Notes: generated by a model not told the origin, from the letters alone. 64,000 bases of DNA from Lepus europaeus (GCF_033115175.1 NC_084831.1:43804002-43868001); one strand, 5' to 3'; positions 25,001 through 35,053 are shown, counted from the stretch's first letter. Numbers and translations: made by a program.

Positions 25001-28000
25001 GTTCAGCTCCCTGTCTGGGCCTCAGTTTCCTCCATGTTAAATGAGCCAGCTGTCCCACCTTCCCAATCCTCATGAGCTCCCGGGCACGTTCTAGATCTCC
25101 AGCCCGCTTGGCACTGAGGGCAGCCACTTTGTACTCTCTCTGTCGGGTCAACAGCAGATTCCGGGGGTCAGCGTCTGAATTCGGCGGGGCAGAAGGGCCG
25201 GCGCTGCCCAGGAGGCTTGTCTCGGGTTGGGAGGAGTCGTCTACAGGGAAACAAGAAGTCCCAGAGGGCATGAGGGTCAAAGGAGGAGGTACTTGCTTTG
25301 GCCTGAGGAGCTTCTGAGGAAAGTGTGACCGACAGTGAAGAACACTGGCTGGCTGGGGAACCGGGACAGGATTGGGTGTTCAGATACCTGGCTCCATGGT
25401 GGGGGGGCAGGGAGGGCCTGTCTCAGAGCTCCTGTGGGCTGTCTCCTGGGGGGCCAGAGGCCTCTTGCCTACGGCCACTGGCGGTGGGATCTCATCCTCG
25501 TTGATCTTCCTGCCTCTCCTCACAGCAGCGAGCTGGGACTCCAGAGTCTGAGGGAGAGAACTAGTCCAGAAACCTGGCTGGCCATCTTGGGTTAGACCCT
25601 GCTCAAAGCCAGGCCAAGGATCCACCACCTCCACAAGGCTGCCGAGTGGGGAAGCTTCCTCCTGTCACCCGACCCACAGCCTCACTCCCCCAGCCCTGCT
25701 CACCTTCAGCCCTCGCTCACAGCGCCTGGCTTTGGCCGCTTCCCCTGCTTCCTTGGCACCGGCCGCAGCCTCCCGGTAGTTGTGGATCCGTTCTTCTAGC
25801 ACAGCCTGTAGCCCCTGAGGCTCCCCAGCCTGCAGACAGCTCAGCTCAGGACCCGACCACTCCAGGGCTAGTCAGGCCTGTGCCATTCTCTCCCTGCGAG
25901 GAAGCTGCCCCAGCAGATGGAGCTCTGGGATTCTAAAAAAAAAAACCTGCTCTGCACCCACGTAGGAGACCCGGATGGAGCTCCAGGCTCCTGGCTCTGG
26001 CCTAGTCCAATCCCGCCCTTTGCAGCTATTTGGGGAGTGAGCCAGCAGACGGAAGAGCTCTCTCCCTCTCTTGTAACTCTGCCTTTCAAATAAAAAAAAA
26101 ATCTTAAAGAAGAGCCTGAAAGCCTCAAGGCGTGGGGCAAAGACTCACCGGAGAGGCTAGAGACTGTGTCAGAGGCAAAATACAGAGAGGCTCTAACAGT
26201 CGGTGGAGGCCAGGAAATGGCTTCGGGGGGTGGGGAGGGGGCGGGGGTGCTGAGAGAACAGAGTGGCCTTTGAGGTACGCCAGGCACGGAGGAGTTTCTT
26301 GTGCTGTTTTCTGCTCGGGGCAGCTGCTGCAGAAGGCTTCTGCGGCTTGGGTCTGCAAGCCATGCCACACGCACGTTACACATGGCCGTCATGGGCCTCC
26401 TCCAGAACCTACCTGAGCCTCTGCGACTGCGGCTGTTAGGAGGGCTGCCGGCACGGCAGGTTCAATGCTTCCTTGTCCCTTCTTCTCCTCAGAGAGGCCT
26501 GGGCTGGTGGCCTCATCACCTTCCCCGGGCCCAGCCTCTTCATCTGCACCCAGCACCTCCTGCAGCTCAGTCTGGGGAGACACAACAAGTCCCAGGAGCT
26601 TGGGGGCCTCACAGTCAAACCCATGACGGGAGAACAAAGGAGCCTCCCCCTCAGCAGTACTTCCCAATGTCAGCCACCATGTCCGAAAAAGCCCCGTTGT
26701 GTGAAGACTCCCAGTCTGAGAGTGCCCAACTGCACAGCTCAGACCAGAGGCCAAAGGAGAGCAGTCTCACGGTGTGCAGCTAGGAAGAGGCGCCCAGGAC
26801 GGGCAGGGCACTCACTCAAAGTCACGGACACACCCCAGGCCTCCTCTCCAGAGCCCTCTCCTCCACCAGGCCCGAGCTGGACTGCAGAGCCCTTGGACAC
26901 CAGCCTGGCAGACGCACCAGCAGGTCTGCGTCCTCCTCCAGCCCTTCCTCCTCCTCCTCCTCCTCCTCCACATCCTGCATACAGTCCGCCGCCAACTTCT
27001 CGATGTGGGCCATGGGCAGGGGGGCTGGGAGAAGAGGGTCAGGGCAACACAGTAAGGTCCAGGACAGGGGAAGCAGTCTTCAATGCACTCTATGGGTAAA
27101 TACCCCAGGCAGAAGTGCCCCTCCTCTCCCACAGCCAGGTCCCACCCATCACAACCCCCTCACCCCCACAACCATCTGTCACATAAACACTGAACTCCCC
27201 TGGAGCTTCCAAGTTATGAAGAATAAAGAATATTATCCTTTTCACACTGAATGACCTGGAAACTACCAGCACTCATTTTTCCTAGCACTGCAATCCTAGT
27301 TGAGCCAGGATTCAAACTCAAGTTTGGCCCACAGCAGGGCCAGAGCAGTGAGCCACTTCCCCGTCCACTCACAGTCCTCGGCGCAGGGCTGTGGGATAGG
27401 GGTGGTTCTCTCTGAGGGACCCTGGTGATCCTCGGCGCAGGGCTGTGGGATAGGGGTGGTTCTCTCTGAGGGACCCTGGTGATCCTCGGCGCAGGGGCCG
27501 TGGGATAGGGGTGGTTCTCTCTGAGGGATCCTGGTGATCCTCAGCGCAGGGCCGTGGGATAGGGGTGGTTCTCTCTGAGGGACCCTGGTGATCCTCGGCG
27601 CAGGGCCGTGGTAGGGGTGGTTCTCTCTGAGGGATCCTGGTGATCCTCGGCGCAGGGCTGTGGGATGGGGTGGTTCTCTCTGAGGGACCCTGGTGATCCT
27701 CGGCGCAGGGCCGTGGGATGGGGTGGTTCTCTCTGAGGGATCCTGGTGATCCTCGGCTCAGGGCCGTGGGATAGGGGTGGTTCTCTCTGAGGGATCCTGG
27801 TGATCCTCGGCTCAGGGCCGTGGGATAGGGGTGGTTCTCTCTGAGGGATCCTGGTGATCCTCGGCTCAGGGCCGTGGGATAGGGGTGGTTCTCTCTGAGG
27901 GACCCTGGTGATCCTCGGCTCAGGGCCATGGGATGGGGTGGTTCTCTCTGAGGGATCCTGGTGATCCTCGGCTCAGGGCCGTGGGATAGGGGTGGTTCTC

Positions 28001-30338
28001 TCTGAGGGACCTTGGTGATCCTCGGCTCAGGGCCATGGGATAGGGGTGGTTCTCTCTGAGGGACCCTGGTGATCCTCGGCTCAGGGCCATGGGATAGGGG
28101 TGGTTCTCTCTGAGGGACCCTGGTGATCCTCGGCTCAGGGGCCCATGGGATAGGGGTGGTTCTCTCTGAGGGATCCTGGTGATCCTCGGCACAGGGGCCG
28201 TGGGATAGGGGTGGTTCTCTCTGAGGGATCCTGGTGATCCTCGGCTCAGGGCCATGGGATAGGGGTGGTTCTCTCTGAGGGACCCTGGTGATCCTCGGCG
28301 CAGGGCCGTGGGATAGGGGTGGTTCTCTCTGAGGGACCCTGGTGATCCTCGGCTCAGGGGCCCATGGGATAGGGGTGGTTCTCTCTGAGGGACCCTGGTG
28401 ATCCTCGGCTCAGGGGCCCATGGGATAGGGGTGGTTCTCTCTGAGGGACCCTGGTGATCCTCGGCTCAGGGCCATGGGATAGGGGTGGTTCTCTCTGAGG
28501 GACCCTGGTGATCCTCGGCGCAGGGCCGTGGGATAGGGGTGGTTCTCTCTGAGGGACCCTGGTGATCCTCGGCTCAGGGGCCCATGGGATAGGGGTGGTT
28601 CTCTCTGAGGGATCCTGGTGATCCTCGGCACAGGGCTGTGGGATGGGGTGGTTCTCTCTGAGGGACCCTGGTGATCCTCGGCGCAGGGCCGTAGGATAGG
28701 GGTGGTTCTCTCTGAGGGATCCTGGTGATCCTCGGCTCAGGGCCATGGGATAGGGGTGGTTCTCTCTGAGGGACCCTGGTGATCCTCGGCTCAGGGCCAT
28801 GGGATGGGGTGGTTCTCTCTGAGGGACCCTGGTGATCCTCGGCTCAGGGCCATGGGATGGGGTGGTTCTCTCTGAGGGACCCTGGTGATCCTCGGCTCAG
28901 GGCTGTGGGATAGGGGTGGTTCTCTCTGAGGGATCCTGGTGATCCTCGGCGCAGGGCTGTGGGATAGGGGTGGTTCTCTCTGAGGGATCCTGGTGATCCT
29001 CGGCTCAGGGGCCCATGGGATAGGGGTGGTTCTCTCTGAGGGATCCTGGTGATCCTCAGCGCAGGGCCGTGGGATAGGGGTGGTTCTCTCTGAGGGATCC
29101 TGGTGAAGACAGGAAGGCTTACACCCCGAGGTCCCCCCAGGGCTGAGCTCTCTGGCACCATGCAGGCTGTGGAGGAAGTTCACGACACAATTTCTGTGTC
29201 CTGTCCATGTACCCAATTCAGTCTGTGGGATCTGGGCCCCTACCTTTTTTTCTTTTTTTTTTTTTTGGCCCTGGCTAGGGCTACGCATACGAAACTGAGT
29301 CAGTCTGTAAATCATATTTTTCCGCGATGGGGAGAGAGTTCCCGTGACAGGTGGGTGAGGCGGCCTCCTCTGGGAGTGCTCCAGTGGGGCCTGGTGGCTC
29401 CTGCAGCCTGCAAGGCAAGGTCCCTTTCCACCAGAGTCAGGCAGCCACCCACCTAGGCCCCATCACTGAGCCTGGCCCACTGTCCCAAACTTACCCCGCC
29501 CCTTGGGTGCTGGCTTCCTGTCTGTGGTCTCTGCTTCCCCTGTGAGGGCGAGCAGCTCGGCCTCCAGGTCCGCATCCTCTTCAGTCTCGTCTATCCCCAG
29601 CAGCATGTCCTCCGGGCTGAACTCCACAAAGAGCCCCAGCTGAGGGCACAGAAGGATTCTTAGAAATCACCCAAGGGCAGCGCAAAGCCCAGCTCAGGAG
29701 CAGACTTGGGATCCCAATATCCAAGCCAGTGGTTCCTTTCCTCTGTGAGGTCCAGTGTGCAGAAAGGGAAATTGAGGCCTGCAATGTCATCCCTTGGGAC
29801 ATTTATCTCCCCAGGGACCCTACAAAGAGCCCAGCACTGACCTCGTTATTACAATAGCAGCAGCAGTGGCTGCCAGGTAATTGCCTTAGCTAATTCTCAC
29901 AGCCCTGAGAGGTAGGTCCTATTTTTTTAAAACTGTGGTAAAACATACATACCATGAAATTTACCATCTTAACCATTTTAGGTACACGGTTTAGTGGTAT
30001 TACATACATTCACGTGATGCCACGGTCACCATCATCCACCCAAGCCGAAACTGTGAACGGAGACACTGCCCACTCACCCTTCCCTGCAGCCTCTGGTCAC
30101 ACTGCTCTACTCGCGGGCTCCGTAACTCTGACTGCTCAAGGCAGAGGAGGTCCTATTCTTACCTCACTGTTCACATGAAACTGAGAGTCTTCTAAGTGCA
30201 GAGCCAGAATTCAGAGTGAAACCTCTGACTTGAGTCGAGCCCCTTAACCCCACCACCTCCTTTACCTGCCTCGTTTTTTTTTTTTTTTAAAGATTTATTT
30301 TATTTATGTGAAAGATAGTTACAGAGAGAGGTAGAACC

Positions 30339-30369
<31 letters not shown>

Positions 30370-31184
30370 GGTCTTCCATCCACTGGCTCATTCCCCAAAT
30401 GACTGCAACAGTCAGAGCTCAACTGATCTGAAGCCAGGAGCCAGGAGCTTCTTCCAGGTCTTCCACATGGGTGCAGGGGCCCAAAGACTTGGGCCATCCT
30501 CCACTACTTTCCCAGGCACATTAGCAGGGAGCTGGATCAGAAGTGGAGTAGCTGGGACTCAAACCTGCGCCCAAATGGGATGCTGGTACTGCAGGCCAGG
30601 GCTTTAACCAGCTACGCCACAGTGCCGGCCCCCTTACAATTAAAAAAAAAATGGACCAAGAAGTCTCAGGCCATGCACCCAGAAGAAATAAAGGGAGAAA
30701 ACTGGAAGACAGGATCCTTCTGTCTCCAGGCAGCGAAGTCCTCCCACCGGCAGCAGCTCTCAGGCCCTGGCAGCCTTGGCTGAACAGCAAAGTTGCAACC
30801 TCAGTGAGAGAACTGAGGTCCCAGCAGAGCATGCAAGACTCAGTGGCTCCTGACGCCTCCAGGTCCTTCATACAGAGCTGTCACCACAAAAGGACGCTGC
30901 AGGTGAAAGCCAAGAGGAGAGCTGAGGGCTGTCCACCCACCGTGTATGGCAGGGGCCAGGCAGAGGGCCTCCACAGGCACCGCCACCACCAACAGGCACC
31001 CTTCAAAGTCTCTGGACTGGCAGGGAAGCCACACTGGTGACCCAGGTTGCCGAGGCTGTCCAGAGACCCCCACTCCCACCCCAACGTGGCCCAGAGGCGA
31101 AGGAGGCTATGTCCGTACCTGCTTGGCGGCCGCCACACCCTGACCGCTGGCCTGAGGGCCTTTCCGGGGTCTTGGCCCTGGCAT
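18912..31184 (-). CDS. CC2D1B: CC2D1B (Freud-2 / LGD1), complete coding region in 23 exons
   Basis: Coiled-coil and C2 domain protein 1B, a Lgd-family cytosolic and nuclear protein that binds ESCRT-III CHMP4 subunits in endosomal sorting and is also described as a repressor at the 5-HT1A gene. Summed exons give 2526 nt, 841 codons plus stop, close to the remembered human length of 858. Visible parts: N-terminus MPGPRPRKGPQ; a Glu run with MAHIEKLAADC near residues 75-105; four DM14 repeats at about 165-225, 290-345, 385-445 and 525-585; a C2 domain at about 674-830; C-terminus NWLVLEPRGL then TGA at 18914-18912. Start ATG is 31184-31182, in context CCGGGATGC. Human has a second Met just before this one; here only one is present. 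The 5' untranslated exon is probably in the CpG island near 32.5 kb. CC2D1A is excluded by sequence and by neighbours. Confidence 0.96.
19681..19867. repeat. Local duplication, copy A (CC2D1B last intron)
   Basis: Matches 20815-20975 closely over about 160 bp, sharing blocks such as ggtccccaatctgg and accacatcaatgctgggtcc, with small indels. Both copies lie in CC2D1B introns about 1.1 kb apart, in the same orientation. Confidence 0.85.
20161..20251 (-). CDS. CC2D1B: CC2D1B coding exon 22, C2 domain
   Basis: SFFRSDKLVGTAHLKLERL onward. The acceptor is ggatcccag at 20252; a second AG ten bases further in (cttcag) would drop SFFR and is rejected on family conservation. Confidence 0.93.
20417..20516 (-). 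CDS. CC2D1B: CC2D1B coding exon 21, C2 domain
   Basis: FDQLFKLNINRNHRGFRRVI to FEIFHK. About 31 bp of this exon reappear, diverged, in the preceding intron at 20979-21009. Confidence 0.94.
20690..20814 (+). repeat. MIR-like SINE remnant
   Basis: Ctgaggctcagatccctcatctgcag resembles the MIR core, next to duplication copy B. Confidence 0.55.
20815..21012. repeat. Local duplication, copy B, with exon scrap
   Basis: 20815-20975 matches 19681-19867. It runs directly into 20979-21009, a diverged copy (about 28 of 31 bases) of part of CC2D1B coding exon 21 (tgctttggatcac motif, exon position about 20449-20479). The two source segments are not adjacent in the original, so the copy is rearranged. 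Confidence 0.8.
21135..21186 (-). CDS. CC2D1B: CC2D1B coding exon 20, C2 domain
   Basis: DQAQKSKTAVVKNTNSP, 52 nt. Confidence 0.93.
21359..21417 (-). CDS. CC2D1B: CC2D1B coding exon 19, C2 domain
   Basis: VTPDDLDAFVRFEFHYPNS. Acidic loop plus beta strand of the C2 fold. Confidence 0.93.
21500..21573 (-). CDS. CC2D1B: CC2D1B coding exon 18, start of C2 domain
   Basis: IFSELNSTEMHLIIVRGMN, the first C2 beta strands. Confidence 0.93.
21865..21981 (-). CDS. CC2D1B: CC2D1B coding exon 17
   Basis: Residues 635-674, FEKLAQDRKRQLEILQLAQA to FELKTFQTV. The donor gtgcca is weak. Confidence 0.92.
22068..22126 (-). CDS. CC2D1B: CC2D1B coding exon 16
   Basis: 59 nt, KCLLFSKQFMHQGNVAETT; phase 0 in, phase 2 out. 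Confidence 0.93.
22480..22615 (-). repeat. MIR-like SINE remnant
   Basis: Ttttacagatgaggaaac and tcacacagccagtaagtg are classic reversed MIR words. Confidence 0.7.
22678..22803 (-). CDS. CC2D1B: CC2D1B coding exon 15
   Basis: Residues 574-615, PSPLTDEEGDFILIHHEDL onward; start of the coiled-coil stretch before the C2 domain. Confidence 0.94.
23181..23353 (-). CDS. CC2D1B: CC2D1B coding exon 14, DM14 repeat 4
   Basis: Residues 516-573, REQLVLLEARKLQYQRAA to GQPVDLSK. Confidence 0.94.
23439..23553 (-). CDS. CC2D1B: CC2D1B coding exon 13
   Basis: Residues 478-516, PPGYLQSETPAQTPVAKKP and a Ser/Pro-rich linker; acceptor gtgacag. Confidence 0.9.
23932..24062 (-). CDS. CC2D1B: CC2D1B coding exon 12
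   Basis: Residues 434-477, FPPIPGLQPMVGMEEDTVAA to AEEDEDE. The donor gtttgg is a poor match to consensus, yet it is the only one nearby that joins in frame to PPGYLQ in the next exon. Confidence 0.9.
24229..24301 (-). CDS. CC2D1B: CC2D1B coding exon 11
   Basis: Residues 410-434, QYQDAIRAHRAGRKVDFAEL, the end of DM14 repeat 3. Confidence 0.93.
24439..24569 (-). CDS. CC2D1B: CC2D1B coding exon 10, DM14 repeat 3
   Basis: Residues 366-409, QRLNKYREAGIQARSSGDER to ERIAK. Length fixed by the phases of both neighbours. Confidence 0.93.
24650..24724 (-). CDS. CC2D1B: CC2D1B coding exon 9
   Basis: Residues 341-366, linker DLKAPRAPAVERVQPVTAP. Confidence 0.91.
24840..24915 (-). CDS. CC2D1B: CC2D1B coding exon 8
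   Basis: Residues 316-341, FGAVLEALEKGQPVDLSAMP, the end of DM14 repeat 2. Donor gtcagt. Confidence 0.92.
24985..25045 (+). repeat. MIR-like fragment
   Basis: Ctgggcctcagtttcctcc word. Confidence 0.55.
25059..25240 (-). CDS. CC2D1B: CC2D1B coding exon 7, DM14 repeat 2
   Basis: Residues 255-315, ending REYKVAALSAKRAGDLERA to LMRIGK. Confidence 0.93.
25388..25547 (-). CDS. CC2D1B: CC2D1B coding exon 6
   Basis: Residues 202-255: end of DM14 repeat 1 (RRGRKINEDEIPPPVA) and a proline-rich linker. Confidence 0.93.
25704..25829 (-). CDS. CC2D1B: CC2D1B coding exon 5, DM14 repeat 1
   Basis: Residues 160-201, containing EERIHNYREAAAGAKEAG, the first helix pair of DM14 repeat 1. Confidence 0.93.
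25940..26107 (+). repeat. CSINE, 3' part only
   Basis: Begins in the gcacccacgtaggagacc block and ends in poly-A. It lies in the CC2D1B intron between coding exons 4 and 5. Confidence 0.85.
26413..26571 (-). CDS. CC2D1B: CC2D1B coding exon 4
   Basis: Residues 107-159, TELQEVLGADEEAG onward. Low-complexity acidic region that differs most from human. Confidence 0.9.
26918..27024 (-). CDS. CC2D1B: CC2D1B coding exon 3
   Basis: Residues 71-106, MAHIEKLAADCMQDV followed by a run of eight Glu encoded by a GAG/GAA tract that could vary in length. Donor gtgcgt. Confidence 0.92.
27374..29105. repeat. Minisatellite, about 32 copies of a 54-bp unit
   Basis: The core ggttctctctgaggga occurs about 32 times at 52-55 bp spacing. 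Units differ at a few sites: gcgcagg or gctcagg, gatcc or gaccc, gggatagggg or gggatgggg. It lies in the CC2D1B intron between coding exons 2 and 3. Because 54 is a multiple of three, the minus strand stays open over long stretches as an 18-residue repeat containing SRGSPGSLRENHPYP. One-base indels break the frame, and there is no sign that it is translated. Confidence 0.97.
29495..29639 (-). CDS. CC2D1B: CC2D1B coding exon 2
   Basis: Residues 23-71, including LGLFVEFSPEDMLLGIDE. Acidic N-terminal segment; donor gtaag. Confidence 0.93.
29930..30060 (-). repeat. Old L1 3' end fragment
   Basis: Contains accatcttaaccattttagg and a gtggtattacatacattcac word, the reverse of the L1M tail. Confidence 0.65.
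30276..30630 (-). repeat. CSINE
   Basis: Full-length minus copy with a long (GA)n tract, in the first CC2D1B coding intron. Confidence 0.88.
31119..31184 (-). CDS. CC2D1B: CC2D1B coding exon 1
   Basis: Start codon and residues 1-22, MPGPRPRKGPQASGQG to AAAKQ, donor gtacgg. The exon continues upstream as 5' UTR. The acceptor is either ccaccag, putting the exon edge at 31205, or aagcag, putting it at 31189; the first has the better pyrimidine tract. Confidence 0.92.
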
Positions 31185-31205
31185 CCCGGCTGCTTAGACA
31201 CCTAC

Positions 31206-32099
31206 CTGGTGGGGAATCAAATTCAGACTCAGACGGAGCAGACCCTAGCCACACTCCCCATGAACGGGGCTGCCTTTGGTGAGTACAGTTCCTAAGCTTC
31301 TCAAGAAAGCAAAGCCTAGCACTAAAGGATCAGACGCTAAGGGAATTACAGCGCGGAAACCAGGACACGGCGGCCAGGAGGGAGGGGAGCTGCGGGGGGC
31401 TGCGGACACCCCACCACAGAGAACTGGCGGGTGACGCTGGAAGGCTCATCGGCACGGTTCACGGTGGCTACCAGGCTGGGCCGAATTCAAGGCCTGAAAG
31501 CAGCACTGTCCGTCAGGGCAGACACACGTGGTTATGAAGTTTCAGTTCAGCGCCCGGATGCCGTTCCTGGGCCACACAGAGGCATCAAGCGCTCAGTCAC
31601 CACTGGTGGGGAGTGGCTACCCTGGACGGCACAGACCGTTCATCGCTGCACAGGGTTCCAGTGCACGGCGCCGCGGACACAGAGAAAGCTGACCCAGCAT
31701 TCGGATGCGGAGCGATCGCCAGCACGCACGGCACCTACTGTGCGCTGGGCGCATCCCACACGTGAATCCCCCCGGGCCTCGCCTTCCAGGACCCATGCCC
31801 TATCACACCGGGCTGCACCAGGGGCGATGCGTGCCCCGAGGGGGCCCTTACCCAGCACAGAGAGAAAAGGCTTCTTGAGGGAGGCCCTGGCTGTGCTGAG
31901 TCATGAAAAAGTTGGGGGGGTGGGAGAAGCAGCAGAGTACGATTCCAAAAATTTGATAAGGGTTCGGGGGCCTGCAGGAGGAAACCACAGGCCTGGAATT
32001 GCTGGGGCATACACCGAGACCAGAAATGGCGCAAGCGAATATGGAAACGGGAAAAATGAGAACTCTTCACACCCAAGGGAGCCGGGCACTATCCTGAGG
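31206..32099. other. CC2D1B first intron (non-coding)
   Basis: GC-moderate sequence between the start-codon exon and the CpG island. Open frames exist on the + strand but have no recognisable domain. Confidence 0.5.
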
Positions 32100-33260
32100 C
32101 CCGGGATCAGGCCGCCCGCTCAGGACCGGTCTGGCTGCGGGAAGCAGGAGGCCGTCTCAACACGGAGCATCTCGCAACCGTCCCGCGGAGGAGACGCGCT
32201 GACGGAGCGCGGGGTGGCGCGTGCGGACAGGGCTGCGGCTGGATTCCAGAGTCGGGGGCAAAGCCAACAGGGCTCTGAGGGCACCCGGGAGGGGACGCTC
32301 GGGATGGCCCCGGGTGTCCACTGAGGCGGGCGAACCCGAGTGACGGGACTCGCGGAAAGCCGGGTCGGTCACACACTGGCGGAGTCCGCGGCTCTGCTGG
32401 CTGCCCCAGGCCCGGGCTCCAGAGAGAGGTGGGCAAAGGAGCCCGCAAGGGAGGTCCCAGCACCGCCGGCCCTGCCCTGCCCAAGCCGCCTCCCTCTCCC
32501 CGCCGACCCCAGACCTCCAAACGCCGGGAGGCAGAGACGCGGCATACCTCGCGGCGGATGCAAACCAAACCCCGGAACTCCTCCCGACAGGCACCGCCCG
32601 GGGCTCCCACGGCCCGGGGCGGCGGGGGCCGCGGCGACTGGAAGCGCCCGGCTGGGCCGGCTGCTCGCGCCCAACACGTGACCGCACGGCCGGCGGTTTC
32701 GCAGTGCGCATGTGTGGGGAGGGGCAGGCGGGCGGGGCGCTCCGCCAGGTGACTCCGAGGGCGGGGTGCGCAGTGCGCAGGCGCCTCCGGCCAGGTAGTG
32801 CGAGAGCGCCAGGCCGCCGCTGCCCGGCCGCGGCCATCCAGTGGCTTGCGCAAATGCGGGAGGTGCGGGCCTGTCCTCGGCCTGTCCCCGCGTCGCGCAG
32901 CCGCTGCCCTGGCTGGCCCTTCGGGAGGCGGCGCTGGCCGCAGGCTCGCCGGACCTATCCGGTCTCCCTGGGCCGGGGGCGGGGCCTTGCGGCGCACCCT
33001 GTGTTTCTTCATTCTCACTGGAATTTGCCCGTTTCCGCTCGGAAGTCGGGCGGACGACTGAGGTAAAACAGTGCTAACGGCACTTTTCGAGGCCGCTTCG
33101 GCGGGCTTAACGGGGCGCTCACCCCCATACGCCGCCGTGCCGTCAGTGTGGCCGGGAGAGCCGGGTTTCGAGCTCGCGCCGCTTCTCCTGCCGGCTCTGC
33201 CCCACTTCTCACCCCGCGGGACAGACGGCGTCGCTGGAATGGCGGCTGAGGAAAGCACCT
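32100..33260 (-). promoter_or_regulatory. CC2D1B: CpG island, CC2D1B promoter region
   Basis: Very GC- and CpG-rich, SINE-free and directly upstream of CC2D1B. It contains an E-box of USF/CLEAR type (cacgtgac, 32675-32682) and two NRF1-like sites (tgcgcatg, 32705-32712; tgcgcaggcgcc, 32774-32785). No TATA box was seen. Such islands often fire in both directions, so divergent transcription to the right is possible. Confidence 0.8.
32548..32680 (-). other. CC2D1B: Candidate CC2D1B 5' untranslated exon
   Basis: A good minus-strand donor (CGCGAG then gtatgc) ends at 32548, inside the CpG island just downstream of the E-box. The right edge (transcription start) is a guess. Confidence 0.3.
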
Positions 33261-33751
33261 GCCCTGTGGCGGCAGCAGGAACGCCCTCACGGCTTCCGTG
33301 GGCACCGCCGCCTCCCCACTGCCAAACGTAGTCTGGCCGCCAGTGGCTTCCTTGTTTCTGTTTCTCCCCCGGAGAAGGGACCCACTGCGCCTTCCTTTTG
33401 AAATGCAGGGTTCACTCCCTCACACCTCGCTTTTAGAAACCACACATCGCCACCCTGAAGCGCTGACACGAAGAGACGCACAGTTCACAGTGCGGGCTGC
33501 GCGAGGCAGACATTTCCGTTTCCGCTCCAGGTGCCTGCAGCATGGAGAGCGCGCCGCACACAGCGGGCACTAACAGTCCTGCGACATTCTGTGAATTCCA
33601 GCCACCTGGGCACCTGTCCCAGGTTTAGGAAAAAGCACATTACAGCTGAGGCCACGTGGACACACCCCACCCTGCGACACCCCCTTCTCAACAGGTGCCC
33701 ACTGTCCTGTTTATATTTATCCTGAGCCAGTAGTCATGGTACATTTTAAAG

Positions 33752-33906
33752 GTTCAGGAGTGCAGTGGAGGATGGCCCAAGTGCTTGGGCCCTGCACCCC
33801 ATGGGAGACCAGGAGAAGCACCTGGCTCCTGGCTTCGGATCAGCGCGGTGCGCAGGCCGCAGCGGCCACTGGAGGGTGAACTGTCAAAAAAAAAAAAAAA
33901 AAAAAA
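33752..33906 (+). repeat. CSINE fragment, truncated and deleted
   Basis: Starts within ggagtgcagtggaggatgg. The segment between ggagggtgaac and tgtcaaaa (normally about 60 bp of CT repeat) is missing. Confidence 0.85.
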
Positions 33907-33939
33907 AGTCATTAGTATTGTATGTACCATATAACTTTT

Positions 33940-34690
33940 TTTCTATTCAACCCTGTTTGTAACCTTCATCCACACTGGCATGTATACCTGACTGGATTTC
34001 ATTTCTGTATGGTGGTCCACAATACGAAGTAACAGTGACATGGCACTACAGTGATGTGTTGTACCTGACTCCTGGTATGCATATATAAATTTCGTACAGA
34101 CCTATGAATGAAATTTCTGGCTCATACGCTTTCTTTCATTTTCCAGACTAAATATCAAATTAGTCCATACATTTGTTTCCTCTCCCATCGGCGGAGCATT
34201 TGGGTTGCAACTGTTTCATCATAAAAATTGATTTCTAAGATGATTTTGATTCATGTTTCAGTAAAAACATTTTCTTACATAACCACACTTAATCACATTC
34301 ACAAACTCTAACACATTATATAGTTCATGATTATGTTTATAATTGTATTTTTTTAAATCCAAGCCTCAATCAAGAAGCAGTGCATTTAGCCCTAGTGTCT
34401 CTTGATTTAGAACAGCTCCTCCACGTTTGGGGTTTGCTGTAATGAAATTTCTGTCTTCAGTGAGTGAGCAGTTACTTATCAGAGCATTTCACCTATACCA
34501 TGGATTTGTCTGATAATTTTTACATCAACAGATTCAGGCCAAATATTTTTGAGGTTATATTTTCCTCAGTCCCTCACATGAGGGTTTAGATGTGTGTATT
34601 CTGTTGGTTTTTATATAGATGTTAGAATTAACTTGCAAACCCACAAGATACAGTGGTTGTGAGTGAGGAAAGAATTAACTTGCAAACACA
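33940..34690. repeat. Old L1 3' region remnant
   Basis: Words such as gtgtctcttgatttagaac and ggatttgtctgataatttt resemble L1M 3' untranslated sequence. Upstream of CC2D1B. Confidence 0.5.
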
Positions 34691-34709
34691 TATAAGAAAC
34701 TCTGCCAGG

Positions 34710-35053
34710 GGGCCGGCGCCTCGACTCACTAGGCTAATCCTCCGCCTGCGGCACCGGCACCCCGGGTTCTAGTCCTGGTCGGGGCGTCGGATTCTGTCCC
34801 GGTTGCCCCTCTTCCAGGCCAGCTCTCTGCTGAGGCCCCAGGAGTGCAGTGGAGGATGGCCCAAGTCCTTGGGCCCTGCACCCGCATGGGAGACCAGGAG
34901 AAGCACCTGGCTCCTGCCTTTGGATCAGCGTGGTGTGCCGGCCATGGCGGCCATCGGAGGGTGAACCAACGGTAAAGGAAGACCTTTTTCTCTGTTTCTC
35001 TCTCTCACTATCCACTCTGCCTTTCAAAAAAAAAAAAAAAAAAGGAAAAGAAA
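34710..35053 (+). repeat. CSINE, young
   Basis: Perfect target duplication agaaactctgccagg at 34695-34709 and 35054-35068. Confidence 0.95.

Noticed and set aside
27374-29105. CRISPR-like array
   Set aside because: Units are contiguous with no unique spacers, in a mammalian intron.
27369-29315. Repeat protein with 18-residue units on the minus strand
   Set aside because: It is the minisatellite read in frame. Indels break the frame repeatedly, and it is flanked by intron sequence.
31431-32324. Open frame of 297 codons on the plus strand
   Set aside because: GC-rich first-intron DNA opposite CC2D1B; no recognisable motif or conserved block.
32107-33258. Long open frame of 383 codons on the minus strand
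   Set aside because: It lies in a CpG island where stop codons are rare, has Pro/Arg/Ala-rich composition with no domain, and overlapping frames on both strands are open too.
34710-34830. tRNA-like heads with a GGTTCTAGTCC B-box motif, here and at every C repeat
   Set aside because: These are the tRNA-derived 5' parts of SINEs, not functional tRNA genes; no full cloverleaf was seen.
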